From positions 146,306,796 to 146,370,795 of the forward strand of contig OZ017740.1 of NCBI GenBank assembly GCA_963969285.1: a DNA stretch of 64,000 nucleotides, given 5' to 3'. The notes below the pieces were generated by a model that was given only the letters and a program-made list of their open reading frames with translations, was not told where the DNA came from and made no database searches. Below, one piece after another: positions 46,501 through 56,218 of this stretch (its first letter is position 1; each line of letters begins with the position of its first letter). This DNA comes from Odontomyia ornata. Its lineage: Eukaryota > Arthropoda > Insecta > Diptera > Stratiomyidae. The translations under genes and the position numbers were made by a program.

Positions 46501-46952
46501 CCGCCATCACTAGTGCGCTGCGCTCGTCGTACCGCGCCACTACCGGCATTTCGCCGTATTTCGCAGTGTTCGGCCAGTACATGATCTGTCATGGGAGCGC
46601 TTACCGGCTATTGCGGCAGCTGAAATCGCTAGAGGACCCAATCGTGGTTCTAGAACCGCACGAAAAGCTCCAACTTCTGCGAGATCAACTGCGGGAGAAG
46701 ATTGAAGACAGTAGACGGATGGGAGAGGAGCGGTACAACTTGCGATCTCATCCTTCTGGCTTTAAGGCCGGCGACGAAATATATCGTCGAAACTTCCGAC
46801 AGAGCGATGCCACCCGACATTACAATGCCAAACTAGACAAGAAATTCGTGAAGTGTCGAGTCATACAAGTCATAAGCCCCACCCGATACCTCATCGCGGA
46901 CATGACTGGTAAAACCCTGGGAATTTACCACGCAAAAGACCTTAGACGATGA
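43476..46952 (+). CDS. pol: Pol polyprotein: protease, reverse transcriptase, RNase H, integrase (element D)
   Basis: This is an open frame of 1158 codons, expressed as a Gag-Pol fusion by -1 frameshift; the ATG at 43476 is probably not used. The order protease, RT, RNase H, integrase is that of Ty3/gypsy (Metaviridae). Protease DTGAS begins at residue 161. The RT box YLDD is at 465-468, followed by KYLGHIIG. RNase H has an HCDAS Asp at about 614 and TDHASLKWL. The integrase HHCC finger is in HDHPTSAHGGYGRT...CELC, and the catalytic residues are Asp888, Asp948 and Glu983 (34 residues between the last two). The C-terminus has a GPY/F-like end and no chromodomain. No lesion is visible, so this copy may be active. 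No env frame follows; only about 210 bp separate the stop from the oligo-G tract. Confidence 0.97.
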   Translation: MQRAKKLATECRDHPSALLDPGRTNPDPITSYDPAPNMTPTLLTRTANHSSPEVSQPTPSFAEANAQGNDSEMKVPWHVKPFHVRLRNYLATRQRIFHEELATTVPPRSKRATRRMRSFWRKVRQSRKVLKDIYLDELLREDVRPYASVHLLQKRVSGLVDTGASVNCISAEFAGEVLAKHADQIRHFTSWLSTADGTRHSVVGKIMTDVTFKGVTKPMEFFIIPQLTQNLYLGVDFVRKFNLAPALFSGSTLESVTTVPDQSQPTNLLRHTLDVTQQLRLDSAISAFPSHEKEGLGRTDLVFHTINVGDAKPIKQRHFAISPAKEKSLYAEVDRMLSLGVIEESQSAWASPVTLVVKPNKVRLCLDARRLNAVTVKDAYPLPFIEGILSRLPKAHFITSLDLKDAFWQIPLDPGSKEKTAFTVPGRPLYQFVTMPFGLCNAPQTMTRLMDKVIPPHLRHQVFVYLDDLLLITETFDEHIDLLQEVALHIRRARLTINIRKSQFVMTEVKYLGHIIGHGHIKTDPEKTQAIDVFPLPKTTKQLRRFLGLCGWYQRFVRDYATITTPLTDMLRKGRKFVWEEPSLRAFEELKKSLTTAPVLHSPDFDKPFSIHCDASQHGVGAVLVQVAQDGEERPIAFMSHKLNPAQRNYTVSEQECLAAVLAVKRFRAYVEGHTFEIVTDHASLKWLMSQTDLNGRLARWALKLQAFDFTIRHRKGSQHVVPDTLSRMFAPEGAELVQEDDSPQLIDLDHPAFKSATYTQLIHTIQNQQPQLPELRLTDGFIYKRIGHASGEPIQEEEQWKLWVPEELTTDLIRWAHDHPTSAHGGYGRTLRRLKTCFFWPKMAQQIKAYVASCELCKCTKAPNTILRPPMGKVEVPERVFQRLYIDLIGPYPRSASGHTGAVVVLDQLSKFPIIEPLRNMHTGPIISFLENRVFHMFGVPEKLVSDNGVQFTSSKFRDLMSKYGIIHQRTAVYSPQANASERLNRTLIAAIRAYVHPNQRDWDRKLSAITSALRSSYRATTGISPYFAVFGQYMICHGSAYRLLRQLKSLEDPIVVLEPHEKLQLLRDQLREKIEDSRRMGEERYNLRSHPSGFKAGDEIYRRNFRQSDATRHYNAKLDKKFVKCRVIQVISPTRYLIADMTGKTLGIYHAKDLRR
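43488..43529 (+). promoter_or_regulatory. -1 ribosomal frameshift signal between gag and pol
   Basis: A AAA AAC (43488-43494) lies in the gag frame as X XXY YYZ. After an 8-nt spacer, GAGTGCCG (43503-43510) pairs with CGGCACTC (43522-43529) across an 11-nt loop. The pol frame is -1 relative to gag, and the gag stop follows at 43531. The slippery site, spacer and stem are conserved in copies A and B. This matches the textbook two-part signal of retroviruses. Confidence 0.92.
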
Positions 46953-47162
46953 AGTGCAACTAATTCCCACGAGAAACCTTGGCTTACCCCAATCTCTGCT
47001 TAGACGAAGACCTCCGAATAACACCCGACTCCCTACTATATAGTCACTGTCGAGTCTTCACGAACATGGTTGTAGCCTATCCTTCGAAACCGACCTTCGA
47101 CCCGCCACGGCCCTAACCAAGACCTTTTATATAGGAGACGGGATCGTAATTACTTCGATTTT

Positions 47163-47184
47163 GGGGGGGGGGGGGGGGGGAATG
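47163..47184 (+). promoter_or_regulatory. Oligo-G18 polypurine tract of element D
   Basis: Eighteen consecutive G (47163-47180) plus AATG precede the 3' LTR. The position is that of the polypurine tract priming plus-strand DNA. A pure G homopolymer is unusual; mixed A/G tracts are the norm. Confidence 0.8.
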
Positions 47185-50100
47185 TGTAATGTGACGCCTA
47201 CGCCCGGGAATCGAAGTGATTCCGATCCCGAACCCTTGTAACCGGCCAGATGGATATGTCCTCGAAGTGCCAGCGGACTTCATCTGTCGTGCGGATATCG
47301 TTGTGCAGAAAATATTTTTTTTTCTGTCCAAATATTTAGATCCGTGGATATAAATATTCGAAATATAGAATTAATCCAACCCCGGCACATTTCGAGACAT
47401 AGCCATCTGGAAATGCCCCTCCACCGTGGCCATCGAGAAAACTATGCCACTGGCGACATCTGGAGAGGCACATTGCCGCCATATGGCCTGCCATTCCACA
47501 CACAGATGTTTTGTCCGAGGTGACAACCGGGATTTTTGACAGCCACATGTCGGGTTCGTTTTTCGTTGCTGTCGTCTGCTAATCGTGTCCATTGTCGTGA
47601 ATCGCAAAATTCGGAAATTTGTATGAACTGACCGTACTTGTTAGTGATTGTATTATGGCTTAGATGCGAAATATCGAAAGCAATCAAAAATAGCAGCTGC
47701 TAATTGTTGGTTGCGGCAGATTCCGGTATTCGCTCTCGTTTGTGCCGAAAATATCTATAGAAAGGTAAGACTGCTAACGAATATCTCCCGGGTTCCGTCT
47801 CTAACCTCATTCTTGATAGAAAATCGCAAGAAAATGCCGAAGAACAAGAAGGAATCCTGAACGAAAATTGTTGCGTTCGTATGATAATGTAAACAATTTT
47901 CTTGAATGGTCTGATGTCTTTTTGAAAAGTGGTGACAATTGTGACAATGAACTGACTCGGTATTGTGATCCACTAGAGCTTTGCTGCAATTATTGCGAAG
48001 CTATGCAGCGGCTGATCACCTCATCAAATTTAACGTTGCGTGAACTGCGGACTAAGTGGGAATATACCTTCGATAAAACAATTTCTCTTAATGAATCCAG
48101 TAGGAGAATAATTCAACACCAAAATGATTTGACACTTCTTAATGCGGAAATTCGAAGTAATGCTTGCTACTTTGTTCAGATTGATCAATTGGCATATCGC
48201 TTGCAATCCGCAGTACAGATTGCAGTCTTCGATTCAGCAACGTACATTGTACGGTATAAACATATGCTCTTAAAAGTTATCAACGTTATTCGCGGGTATG
48301 CTTCTCACGTTATCAAAAATGCGGCTCAGGAGAGTGTCATATCTGGAAAGGAGGACAATTCAGGTTACAGTTTCTAATATCACTCGTTACCTACTTTTAA
48401 ACTCTGGATGTCATAACATGAAATCCGGATTTATCTCAGAGTCAGCTGGTTTCCATTTAAGAAAAATAGTTAGATAAAACTGCACAATATTTACATTCGA
48501 GATTTAAACGTGAGATCAAGGTGATTGGCTTAAAGAAAAGATTTGCTTGTACATTTGAATATTTACAACTTAATGAAATAAGGCTGAACGAATTTTGTAA
48601 CTATCAAAGATTAATTAAATTAATTATTTGGTCATAAATATAAGCAAAATTTCATGTTATGGCGCCACAGTTGATATCATTTTGTACATAAACTCAAATT
48701 CTGTTAAATGTATAGTAAATTTTATGCGAATAAGCATTCCGTTTGCATCGATTCAGAATGCTTAGTAGAAACATCATCATATACCTAAATAGTATGCAGA
48801 AATGTTAGCTGTAGAAAAATATTTTAACAACCAGTTAATATAGTTCTAAATATTTATTGAAAGTTGAGTGTTGTGGGCTGGTGTTTGTTTTTATTGAATC
48901 TGAAAAAAAAAGTAAGAATTAAAGAAAATTAGAAGTTCTCCTAGTCATTCGGCCCAAAAATATTAAGAAATATTTTTATGGAATAAGTTCAAAATTGCCG
49001 GACGTAATCGTTTAATTACAACAAATATAAACCCATTTAAAATAAACACCTAGAGCAAAACAAACACTTAGTAATAATAATACACAAATAATCTAGAAAC
49101 CCTACAACTAACCCATTTAAGAAAACACGATAAATAAGAGAATGAAATTTTATCAAACAGAAACGATAAATCTATTTAGCTAATTTAATTATAACGGATA
49201 ACGATACAATAAATGCAACTTAAATTTAATTACACTAGATAAAAACAAACAAAACGGTAGAATTTCAGACTTAAGTTAATAACATCCATTTAAATGTATT
49301 GCAGGATTTAGAAGCATGTAAAGATTTAACTTTAGTTTATGTATCGATTATTACATTAACACAACAGAATTAACAACCTGAACAACTGTCAAGAGAACGC
49401 GTAAACGGCAAGCTGGAACGAAAAGTAGACAGCACACCGACAGAGAGAGCATTTAATTTAAATACACAACAAGGCGGATTTGTTCGAGCAACAAACGACT
49501 GAGCCTAATTTTGTATTTAGATGAAGCAAAAATCATTTACTAATAATATGAACACATGACAACCAACCAACCACAACACGATAATTTGCATTATCTTAGT
49601 TTACTTTACTTTAGCTTAGTTATGTTACATTAGTTCCATACTCTTTTAACCTTTGAATTATTAAGGAGAAAATCAATTTCAACAAATTTGAACAAGGATT
49701 AGTAAAATGGCTATTAACCGTATTTTTCAATAATCATTAAACCTAATATTAAACACGAATAATTAATTGTATAAAATTCTCATACAGGTTACGACAAAAT
49801 AGGATATTTAATTAAAGTAGCTTACAGGATAAGGATAGATAAAAATATAAATATTAATAGAAAAATTATATATATTTTTAGGAGCTAAATAAAAATAACA
49901 TGAATTGCTAGATAACTAACGACTTTCCTTTTCAGTGGCTCGTTCTTTTTCAGCGTGAAAGGGAAGTGCAGGGTAGGTATGCCGTCGCGAGGTTAGGGTT
50001 TCGGCAAATCCGCTGAAGTCGGTTTCGCGTCGCGCGCGGTACGCGGTACCTTTGATTGTTTCGTCATTTCTTTAGAGTAGTTATCTTCGGTTTAAGTTCG

Positions 50101-50490
50101 AGTAGCATATTTTTCGGTACCGCGTCAGTGAATCGGTAACGCGCCTATGGGTTTTTGTAGCGTTTTTGATTTGAGATCTGTGGATAGATCACATCCAGAA
50201 TTAACGTAATGTAGGGTTCTCGTTCTGGATGAGTAATTGTTGACGCGTTTGGAAAACGGGCAAGTTCAGGTGACTGAAATATTGTAATTGAGCGTAATCC
50301 ATTCGGAGACCCGCGACCGAAATCCTCTCCGAACTAGCTGGCCGACAAGCAGTCACCGCGTGAATGGGTTACGGTGCTCGGATTGGTTGACCTGTTGGTA
50401 CCCTCCGTTGGCACTACTCAGACTTAACGTCTAGAACCGATGAGAGGTCGGTTCCGCGTTCGATCTGAAGGTAGAAAATCATTACAGTGT
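47185..50490 (+). mobile_element. 3' LTR of element D (47185-50486, 3302 bp) with GTGT duplication
   Basis: This repeats the 5' LTR (offset 9366 bp) with about 13 visible mismatches, carries the same intron-bearing ORF, and ends ATTACA at 50486. GTGT follows at 50487-50490, matching 37815-37818. Joining the flanks restores an uninterrupted pre-insertion sequence belonging to the repeat at 50491-51470. Confidence 0.97.
47648..48377 (+). CDS. Unrecognised intron-bearing ORF, second copy (3' LTR of D)
   Basis: This is the copy of the 38282-39011 ORF, exons 47648-47764 and 47820-48377 around the 55-nt intron 47765-47819. The coding part is the same residue for residue in exon 2. The only change I see is in the intron (GGGATCC to GGGTTCC). 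In a provirus this copy would be transcribed as the 3' end of the genomic RNA as well as from the 3' LTR itself. Confidence 0.6.
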
Positions 50491-51470
50491 GTTGAGTAAA
50501 TATCTCGGTTAAGTTCATGAACCCTCTATATCAGCCAGGTGAAAACAAAATGGCGGCCATTTGAGACGAAAAATCGTGATTTCTTTTCTTACCAAAGTAT
50601 AGCTCCGATTTGGATGAAATTTGGTGCAAAGGTTCACTGATGTATGTGATGAATCTCACAAAAAAAAATCCAAAGTCGGCTCGTATGAAACAAAATGGCG
50701 GTCGCTCAAAGATTGAAAAACGTACAAAATGTTGTTATTATAGTTGTGACCAAAGCTTTTAACCGATGTTAATGAAATTCGGTAATTTGAAAAAAAAACT
50801 ATATGTATCTAAAGAATTATGTAAAAAAACTGGAGGTCAGGTGGCAAAAAGCAATACATGTATATGAAACTTGGCGATAAGATAGAAATTGTTTAGATCT
50901 AGAGACTTTGACATTTCGGTGATCATGCATGAGCAAATTTGGCGGCGGTTAAAATTTCAAGTTTTTGTGGCCCTCTAGCGGTCACGCTTTGCAACGGATT
51001 TTGATGAAACTTCATATTATGGATTTCTGTACTAAGTTCTTGTATTATGCAAAAAATTATTAAAATTGAATGAAAGATAAAATAGTCGAAAATTTAAGAC
51101 ATAATGGTTTTAGCTGCCATTTTCACTAAAAATTGAATACTTTTATCCTGTATAGAGTGAAACTCCGATTTGAATAAGATTTGGCACATTGATTGATGAG
51201 GTCCTAGCACACAAAGACTTAAAATAATCCAAACTCAAATGCATGCATTCAAAATGGTGGCACCCAAAGGTCGGAAGGTTAGCGTAGCAGTATTTTAGTA
51301 GCAACTGAAATAATGAATATTTTTTATGGAAACGTTTTAAATGACATAACTTGGAAGAATTTATAAAGCAGCCCATTTTAAGGATATTGTAAAATATTTT
51401 TACAATACCCTAAAAAATTATAAAATCGCAACTTGTCTGTCTATCCGTCCGTCCGTTTGTTCGTGCGTCA
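50491..51470. repeat. Dispersed noncoding repeat hit by element D
   Basis: This is the target sequence of D; it continues leftward into 37736-37818. A loose unit recurs three or four times: an AAAATGGCGG-type phrase, then a phrase like CTCCGATTTGGATGAAATTTGGTGCA. The right end (51430-51470) has the TGTCTGTCTATCCGTCCGTCCG tract that is also seen near 58385 and, inverted, near 61885. No coding capacity is seen. It is probably an abundant repeat of this genome. Confidence 0.6.
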
Positions 51471-52420
51471 CAACAAGTTTCTAAGCAATATCCTGGTGCC
51501 ACCTCCCCCGTCACCGTTTACCCTGTCGTTCCTTCCAAATTCAAAATCCTTGAATGTCATGAGGTGCCATGAACTGAGGTGGGTTTCAGTGAAAAGCATG
51601 ATGTCAGGCTTTTGCTTAACAATGAATTCAAGGAGAAAGTCACGTCGGTGTGTAGTAACAATGGATTTGACGTTGATCGAGATGAGATGAAGCTTATCCA
51701 TAGAGATGTGACTGGATGATAAACTATTTTGAAGCATGTTGTACTAAACGTTGGAAAATGAAATTGATTTTTTGATCTTGCTTTTTTATTCTTTCTGAAA
51801 GAGATTCAAGCTTTTGGTAAATTTGAGAAGCAGCTCATTATTGCCACTCACATTATCTATTTTATTTACATTGTTGTCTGCTGGTCGCCTAGCAGCAAGT
51901 GCAAATGATACTCCAGATTTGACGAAGGTGAAAGGTAATACACTGCGATGTACTTGTGTTTGTTTTGAGGGAAATTTATCTTTTGCATCTTGATACTGAG
52001 GGCATCATCGATAAAAGGCTGGATGACCAAATATACTGCAGTTAACACAGTATAATTTTTCTTTTGGCTCCATCTGAGCCAATTGCGTTCACCACGAGCA
52101 TGAATATCTTTACATTTAACGCAGCGATAGTGCATGGCACAATTGCCAGCCAAATGATCGTTGGCACCTGTAACACTGGTTGAGCTCTGTTTTCGTTCGA
52201 AATTTGGACCAAATAAAATTGTAGTAGTTGAGCATTTTCTTCGTTCCTTCCTTCTATGCTCAAAGCTCTTTTGGTCGTTTTTTTGTTTCATGATTTTTTC
52301 ATTCGTAGCATTTGAAATTCCTAGCCCCGGGTTCCCCAGCGGTGGCAAGCTCCTCCATGCCCCCGGTGAAAAAAGCGTTTCTTCTTTTGTAAAGTTTTTG
52401 AGACTTCCTCGCAAGTAAAA
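51468..52420 (-). pseudogene. I-like non-LTR retrotransposon remnant (ORF1 knuckles and endonuclease start)
   Basis: On the minus strand, from about 52414 downward, the sequence encodes an ORF1-like Gag segment with retroviral-type knuckles in changing frames (NCAMHYRCVKCKDIH, then YCVNCSIFGHPAFYRGC-like). Frame 51737-51468 then gives the start of an APE endonuclease: LHLISINVKSIVTTHRRDFL, PDIMLFTETHLS, FGRNDR. The order ORF1 then endonuclease fits I/Jockey-type elements. It breaks off at about 51468, where the dispersed repeat begins, and several frameshifts are present. Confidence 0.75.
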
Positions 52421-53232
52421 TCCAGATATTCGATAAATTGTTCGAATAAATCGATGATGTAATAAGTTTTTTAAAAATTAATTTCGAATTGACGTTTTAA
52501 AAATTATTTGTATTATTAAAAATTCTTGACAGGAACTTTTATAAATACGAGTATACGCAATGAGCACTAGACGTAGAATGGTTGTGGCGTCAATAGCAAG
52601 GCATCATTTCATTCATTTGATATTGGAAGCGTCGTCGAAGCCATCCAGCTCCTCTATCGTACCTTTCCAACAAACCTGCTTGCCGTTTTATCGAAGCGAC
52701 AATTAAAAGTAAATATATGGAAGCTATTTAAGTATTTCACCAGTAATACTAAATTGAATTTGAATAGTTGGCAGATAAAAACTATTTTTCGAATTTTTAC
52801 ATTACAATATTGACAGTAGCAAATAAAAAGCCCGTCTAAACATTACAAATGCTCGACGTAGATGTCCCCTAGATGTATGAAAAATACATATGAAATAGTG
52901 TGAGAAATTCGCTGCCGCGCACCAGTCCATGTAACGTTTAAGAACGTCTACTCAAGGGTTAGAACAATTATGTCCGTATAGACATAAACACATATTTCTT
53001 TGATAAAAATTTCTACCAATGGAGAAATATATTTTATCAATCTCACCCCTATACTATAAATGGGTACTGGAAAATTCTTTTATTTTAATTCATATTTATA
53101 AATATATTAAAAGCTTAGAAAAAATACAACATGGCAGTACATTACGTCATGTCCATAATCGTTGCGTCTTTGCTCCGACAAGCAAATATATGATCGGATA
53201 ATCCAATTTATCTCAGTGATGAATACACTCAA
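52421..53232. other. Intergenic, nothing recognised
   Basis: AT-rich sequence without a supported gene. The 60-codon frame at 53019-53201 has no features. Confidence 0.5.
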
Positions 53233-53799
53233 GAGCAAAACTGACGATAGATACAAGCCATATGGCAGCAGCGCTTACTACCACACACATGACCATTAGT
53301 AGGCCGACTTTGCTGGCTAACTTACATGGCGTTATATGAAGAATTGTAGAGGTGCCGCCAAAAATTCGAGGTTTTGTACGGTTTAGAGACGGATTTCTAC
53401 AGTGAAATCCAGATGATCCGCGGAGAACACAATAGCGCTCCTAGTGAAGTGAAAATTATTTCAGTTCTTACACCCGTTTAGTTTTTATCATTTATTTATG
53501 AATTTATAGTAGTTTGTTTACATCTCAACGCTGAGCTATCAGTCGAAGGTGCAAAACGTGTGCTTCATTTGCTCGTCTTGGAAAATTTAGGAGCACAATG
53601 GGCTATACAAGGTGAATTTATAGCATGCACGGAATGCGTTCGGCACGTTTTTTATTCGGAAAATAGTATATATGACGGAATATAAGCATTTGCTAATGCC
53701 GCAGTTGGGTGACAGCTACCGGAAGCTTGTCCATAGTAGGCCGACTAATACATAAGCAAATTGCTACCATATGGCTTGTATCTATCGTCAGTTTTGCTC
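53233..53799. mobile_element. Foldback/MITE-like element with 38-bp terminal inverted repeats
   Basis: The left arm 53233-53270 (GAGCAAAACTGACGATAGAT...) and the right arm 53762-53799 are inverted copies with one mismatch. The 490 bp between them has no coding frame. A phrase TAGTAGGCCGACT occurs inside both ends. The family is not recognised. Confidence 0.7.
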
Positions 53800-53942
53800 A
53801 AGAGCATAGTATACTCAACTAGTAACCACACTCCATCAACCCTCCGGAAAAATTCGAACACAAGCCGAACAGCGAGCCATAAATCTTCGGTAGCAGGTAG
53901 ATGGTAAACGCTGATGCGAGGAATGGCGCGAATATAAACATA

Positions 53943-55618
53943 CAGAGGTGGCCAAAAGTGATCGGACAATACAAGAAACAAGCAATAAAATACTTTTACG
54001 AGCATAAGCTTTGAAATGAAATAAAAATTATTCCCTTATATAAAAGTTACTTGTATTCTCAATTAATTGCACAAAAAAATAAAACAGAAATAAAAAGATT
54101 TTCACAAGAAAATTAACAACTAATTCAAATTCACATTGCATCAAGTGGACAAAAGTAATCGGACATTTTGAAAAGTGTGAAATTAGTCATTGAAGTTTGG
54201 AGCAATTCTTTTCTTTTCATTTCCGAGTTTAAAAGGGAATTCCCCTAATTATATGTTGACATGTGTTTTTCTGATATCAGTCATTTACTTGTCAGTTTTA
54301 AGTGAAGAAAGTTAAACATGGCTAAGAATCGCAAAGAAACCGGTATACATGAAAGAAAAGTTATAATAAAGTTGTATAAAGAGAATAAATCCTTTTCTGA
54401 AATATCAAAAATAATTGGAAGAAGTCGTTCGACAGTTTTCGATATCGTGAAACGGTTCAGAAAAAATAATCAGGTGGAAAACGAAATTAGGAGTGGTCGA
54501 CCATGTAAACTAACAGAGACAGACGCACGAAAAATCTTAAGAATTGTTAAAAAGAATCCGACTACAACGTCCAGAAGTATTAGGGATCAATTAGCAGATG
54601 TAAATGGTACCAATGTTAGTGCCCGGACTATTCGTAGAGCTCTCAGCCGTGCTGGTTATCAAGCGAGAGTACCTCGAAAGAAACCACTAATTAGCAAAGT
54701 TAATAAGAAGAAAAGATTATGCTTTGCAAAAGAATTTAAAAGCAAGCCGCTCGACTTTTGGACTCGTATAATATTCTCTAATGAGATTAAGTTTAATATC
54801 TACCACTCCGACGGCAGGTTGTTGGTGTGGAGAACTCAAAATAGTGAGCTTCATCCCAAAAACATTCAACATACAGTAAAACACGGAGGTGGCTGTGTAA
54901 TGGTCTGGGGTTGCATGGCTGCCAACGGTGTAGGAGAACTTGTTTTCATTGACGAACCTATGGATAAACTAGGTTACTTGTCGATTTTGAAAGAAAATTT
55001 GAAAAGAAGTGCACAAAAATTGGGTCTTGATGGTCATTATTTGTTCCAGCAAGATAATGACCCAAAGCATACAGCTCATGATGTTCGTATGTGGCTCCTT
55101 TTCAACACTCCTGGTCAATTAAAAACACCACCGCAATCCCCAGACCTAAATCCCATCGAACATCTTTGGGATCATCTGGATAAAAAAATAAGGAACCATC
55201 ACATTACTAATAAAAGTCAACTGAAGACGGTGTTATTAGAAGATTGGGACAACATTACTCCGGACGTTACCCGTAAGTTGGTACAGTCTATGCCCAATAG
55301 GTCAACAGAAGTTATAAAACAAAAAGGATACGCAACTAGATATTAAAAGCCTATGTTCTAATGGAATCATCAGAAAGAAAAGTATTACAATTGAACGTCC
55401 GATTACTTTTGTCCACTTGATGCAATGTGAATTTGAATTAGTTGTTAATTTTCTTGTGAAAATCTTTTTATTTCTGTTTAATTTTTTTGTGCAATTAATT
55501 GAGAATACAAGTAACTTTTATATAAGGGAAAAATTTTTATTTCATTTCAAAGCTTATGCTCGTAAAAGTATTTTATTGCTTGTTTCTTGTATTGTCCGAT
55601 CACTTTTGGCCACCTCTG
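53943..55618 (+). mobile_element. Tc1-like transposon with long IR/DR ends (1676 bp)
   Basis: The element starts CAGAGGTGGCC and ends GGCCACCTCTG, flanked by TA on both sides (53941-53942, 55619-55620). The terminal inverted repeats are about 230 bp. Each holds an outer and an inner copy of a transposase-binding-like phrase (GGCCAAAAGTGATCGGACA, GGACAAAAGTAATCGGACA), the IR/DR arrangement of several Tc1 groups. The arms are nearly identical, suggesting a recent insertion. Confidence 0.95.
54318..55346 (+). CDS. Tc1-family DD34E transposase, first catalytic Asp replaced by Asn
   Basis: The frame encodes 342 residues, a normal length for Tc1 transposases, with no break. The N-terminus has paired helix-turn-helix DNA-binding domains (about residues 1-120; RSRSTVFDIVKRF, GRPCKLTE). 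The catalytic domain has IIFSNEIKFN where FSDE is expected, so Asn155 stands in for the first Asp. Asp246 (QQDNDPKH) and Glu281 (SPDLNPIEHLW) are present with 34 residues between. The family cuts and pastes DNA at TA sites using three acidic residues for metal binding; the change, GAT to AAT by a single base, should abolish cutting. The ORF is otherwise intact, so a recent loss of activity is the simplest reading. A related copy elsewhere may move it. Confidence 0.95.
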   Translation: MAKNRKETGIHERKVIIKLYKENKSFSEISKIIGRSRSTVFDIVKRFRKNNQVENEIRSGRPCKLTETDARKILRIVKKNPTTTSRSIRDQLADVNGTNVSARTIRRALSRAGYQARVPRKKPLISKVNKKKRLCFAKEFKSKPLDFWTRIIFSNEIKFNIYHSDGRLLVWRTQNSELHPKNIQHTVKHGGGCVMVWGCMAANGVGELVFIDEPMDKLGYLSILKENLKRSAQKLGLDGHYLFQQDNDPKHTAHDVRMWLLFNTPGQLKTPPQSPDLNPIEHLWDHLDKKIRNHHITNKSQLKTVLLEDWDNITPDVTRKLVQSMPNRSTEVIKQKGYATRY

Positions 55619-56218
55619 TATACTTCGATGAGAGATTTCAGGGCTACCAGAGCTTAAAAATCAATTACATTGCAGAAAAACAAATTCGTTCCATGCAATC
55701 TTTTAGTTTTTTGTTAGGATTTGGCAGCACTCCTATGTTCTGAAATGCGTGAAAGAACACGTGCGTCGGAAATTTTATTTGCATTTTGCTTTGTTTCTTG
55801 AGCGCGCGAAACATGGGATCAGCTGTCATGCCCCGGATCAGCTGACGTGCCCCTGGGAAAATTCAAAAAGTGTGCAACACAGGGTAAATGAAAGGTGTGG
55901 CTACTATTTGAGTATACTATGCTCAAGAGCCCTCTCCCCATAATCAAATGTTTGTTTATATGAGCTCTTAAATGTCAACATTTATGACACTGCATTATCT
56001 GACGTTTGCAAGCACAACAACACTTTCTTCGGTTGCTCAATGCTTTCTTCTTACTATTCTTATCAGCATTAGTCATGTAAGAAGTCAGTGCAAGAGTCAT
56101 TTGGGGTAGAAGTCAAAAGTGCGATGTGTTTATCCGATTTCAAACTTGATTCATCGATCAAATACAATTCAATTCAAAATTAAACTCTTGCAAGTAAATT
56201 CACGGACCATATTAAGCT

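Larger units (their letters stand above)
53802..55924. mobile_element. Second inverted-repeat element, host of the Tc1 insertion
   Basis: The arm GAGCATAGTATACTCAA... (53802-53831) and its inverted relative (55895-55924) enclose the Tc1 element. Without the Tc1 copy the unit is about 445 bp with about 30-bp arms. It abuts the element at 53233-53799, and both share a CTCAAGAGC phrase at the joint, so the two may be parts of one compound foldback. Confidence 0.55.

Noticed and set aside
46953..47162. Possible env gene between pol and the 3' LTR of element D
   Set aside because: Only about 210 bp with no frame, signal peptide or membrane segment. The element has no env at the usual place.
52161..52418. 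85-codon plus-strand frame
   Set aside because: Antisense to the ORF1 part of the I-like remnant.
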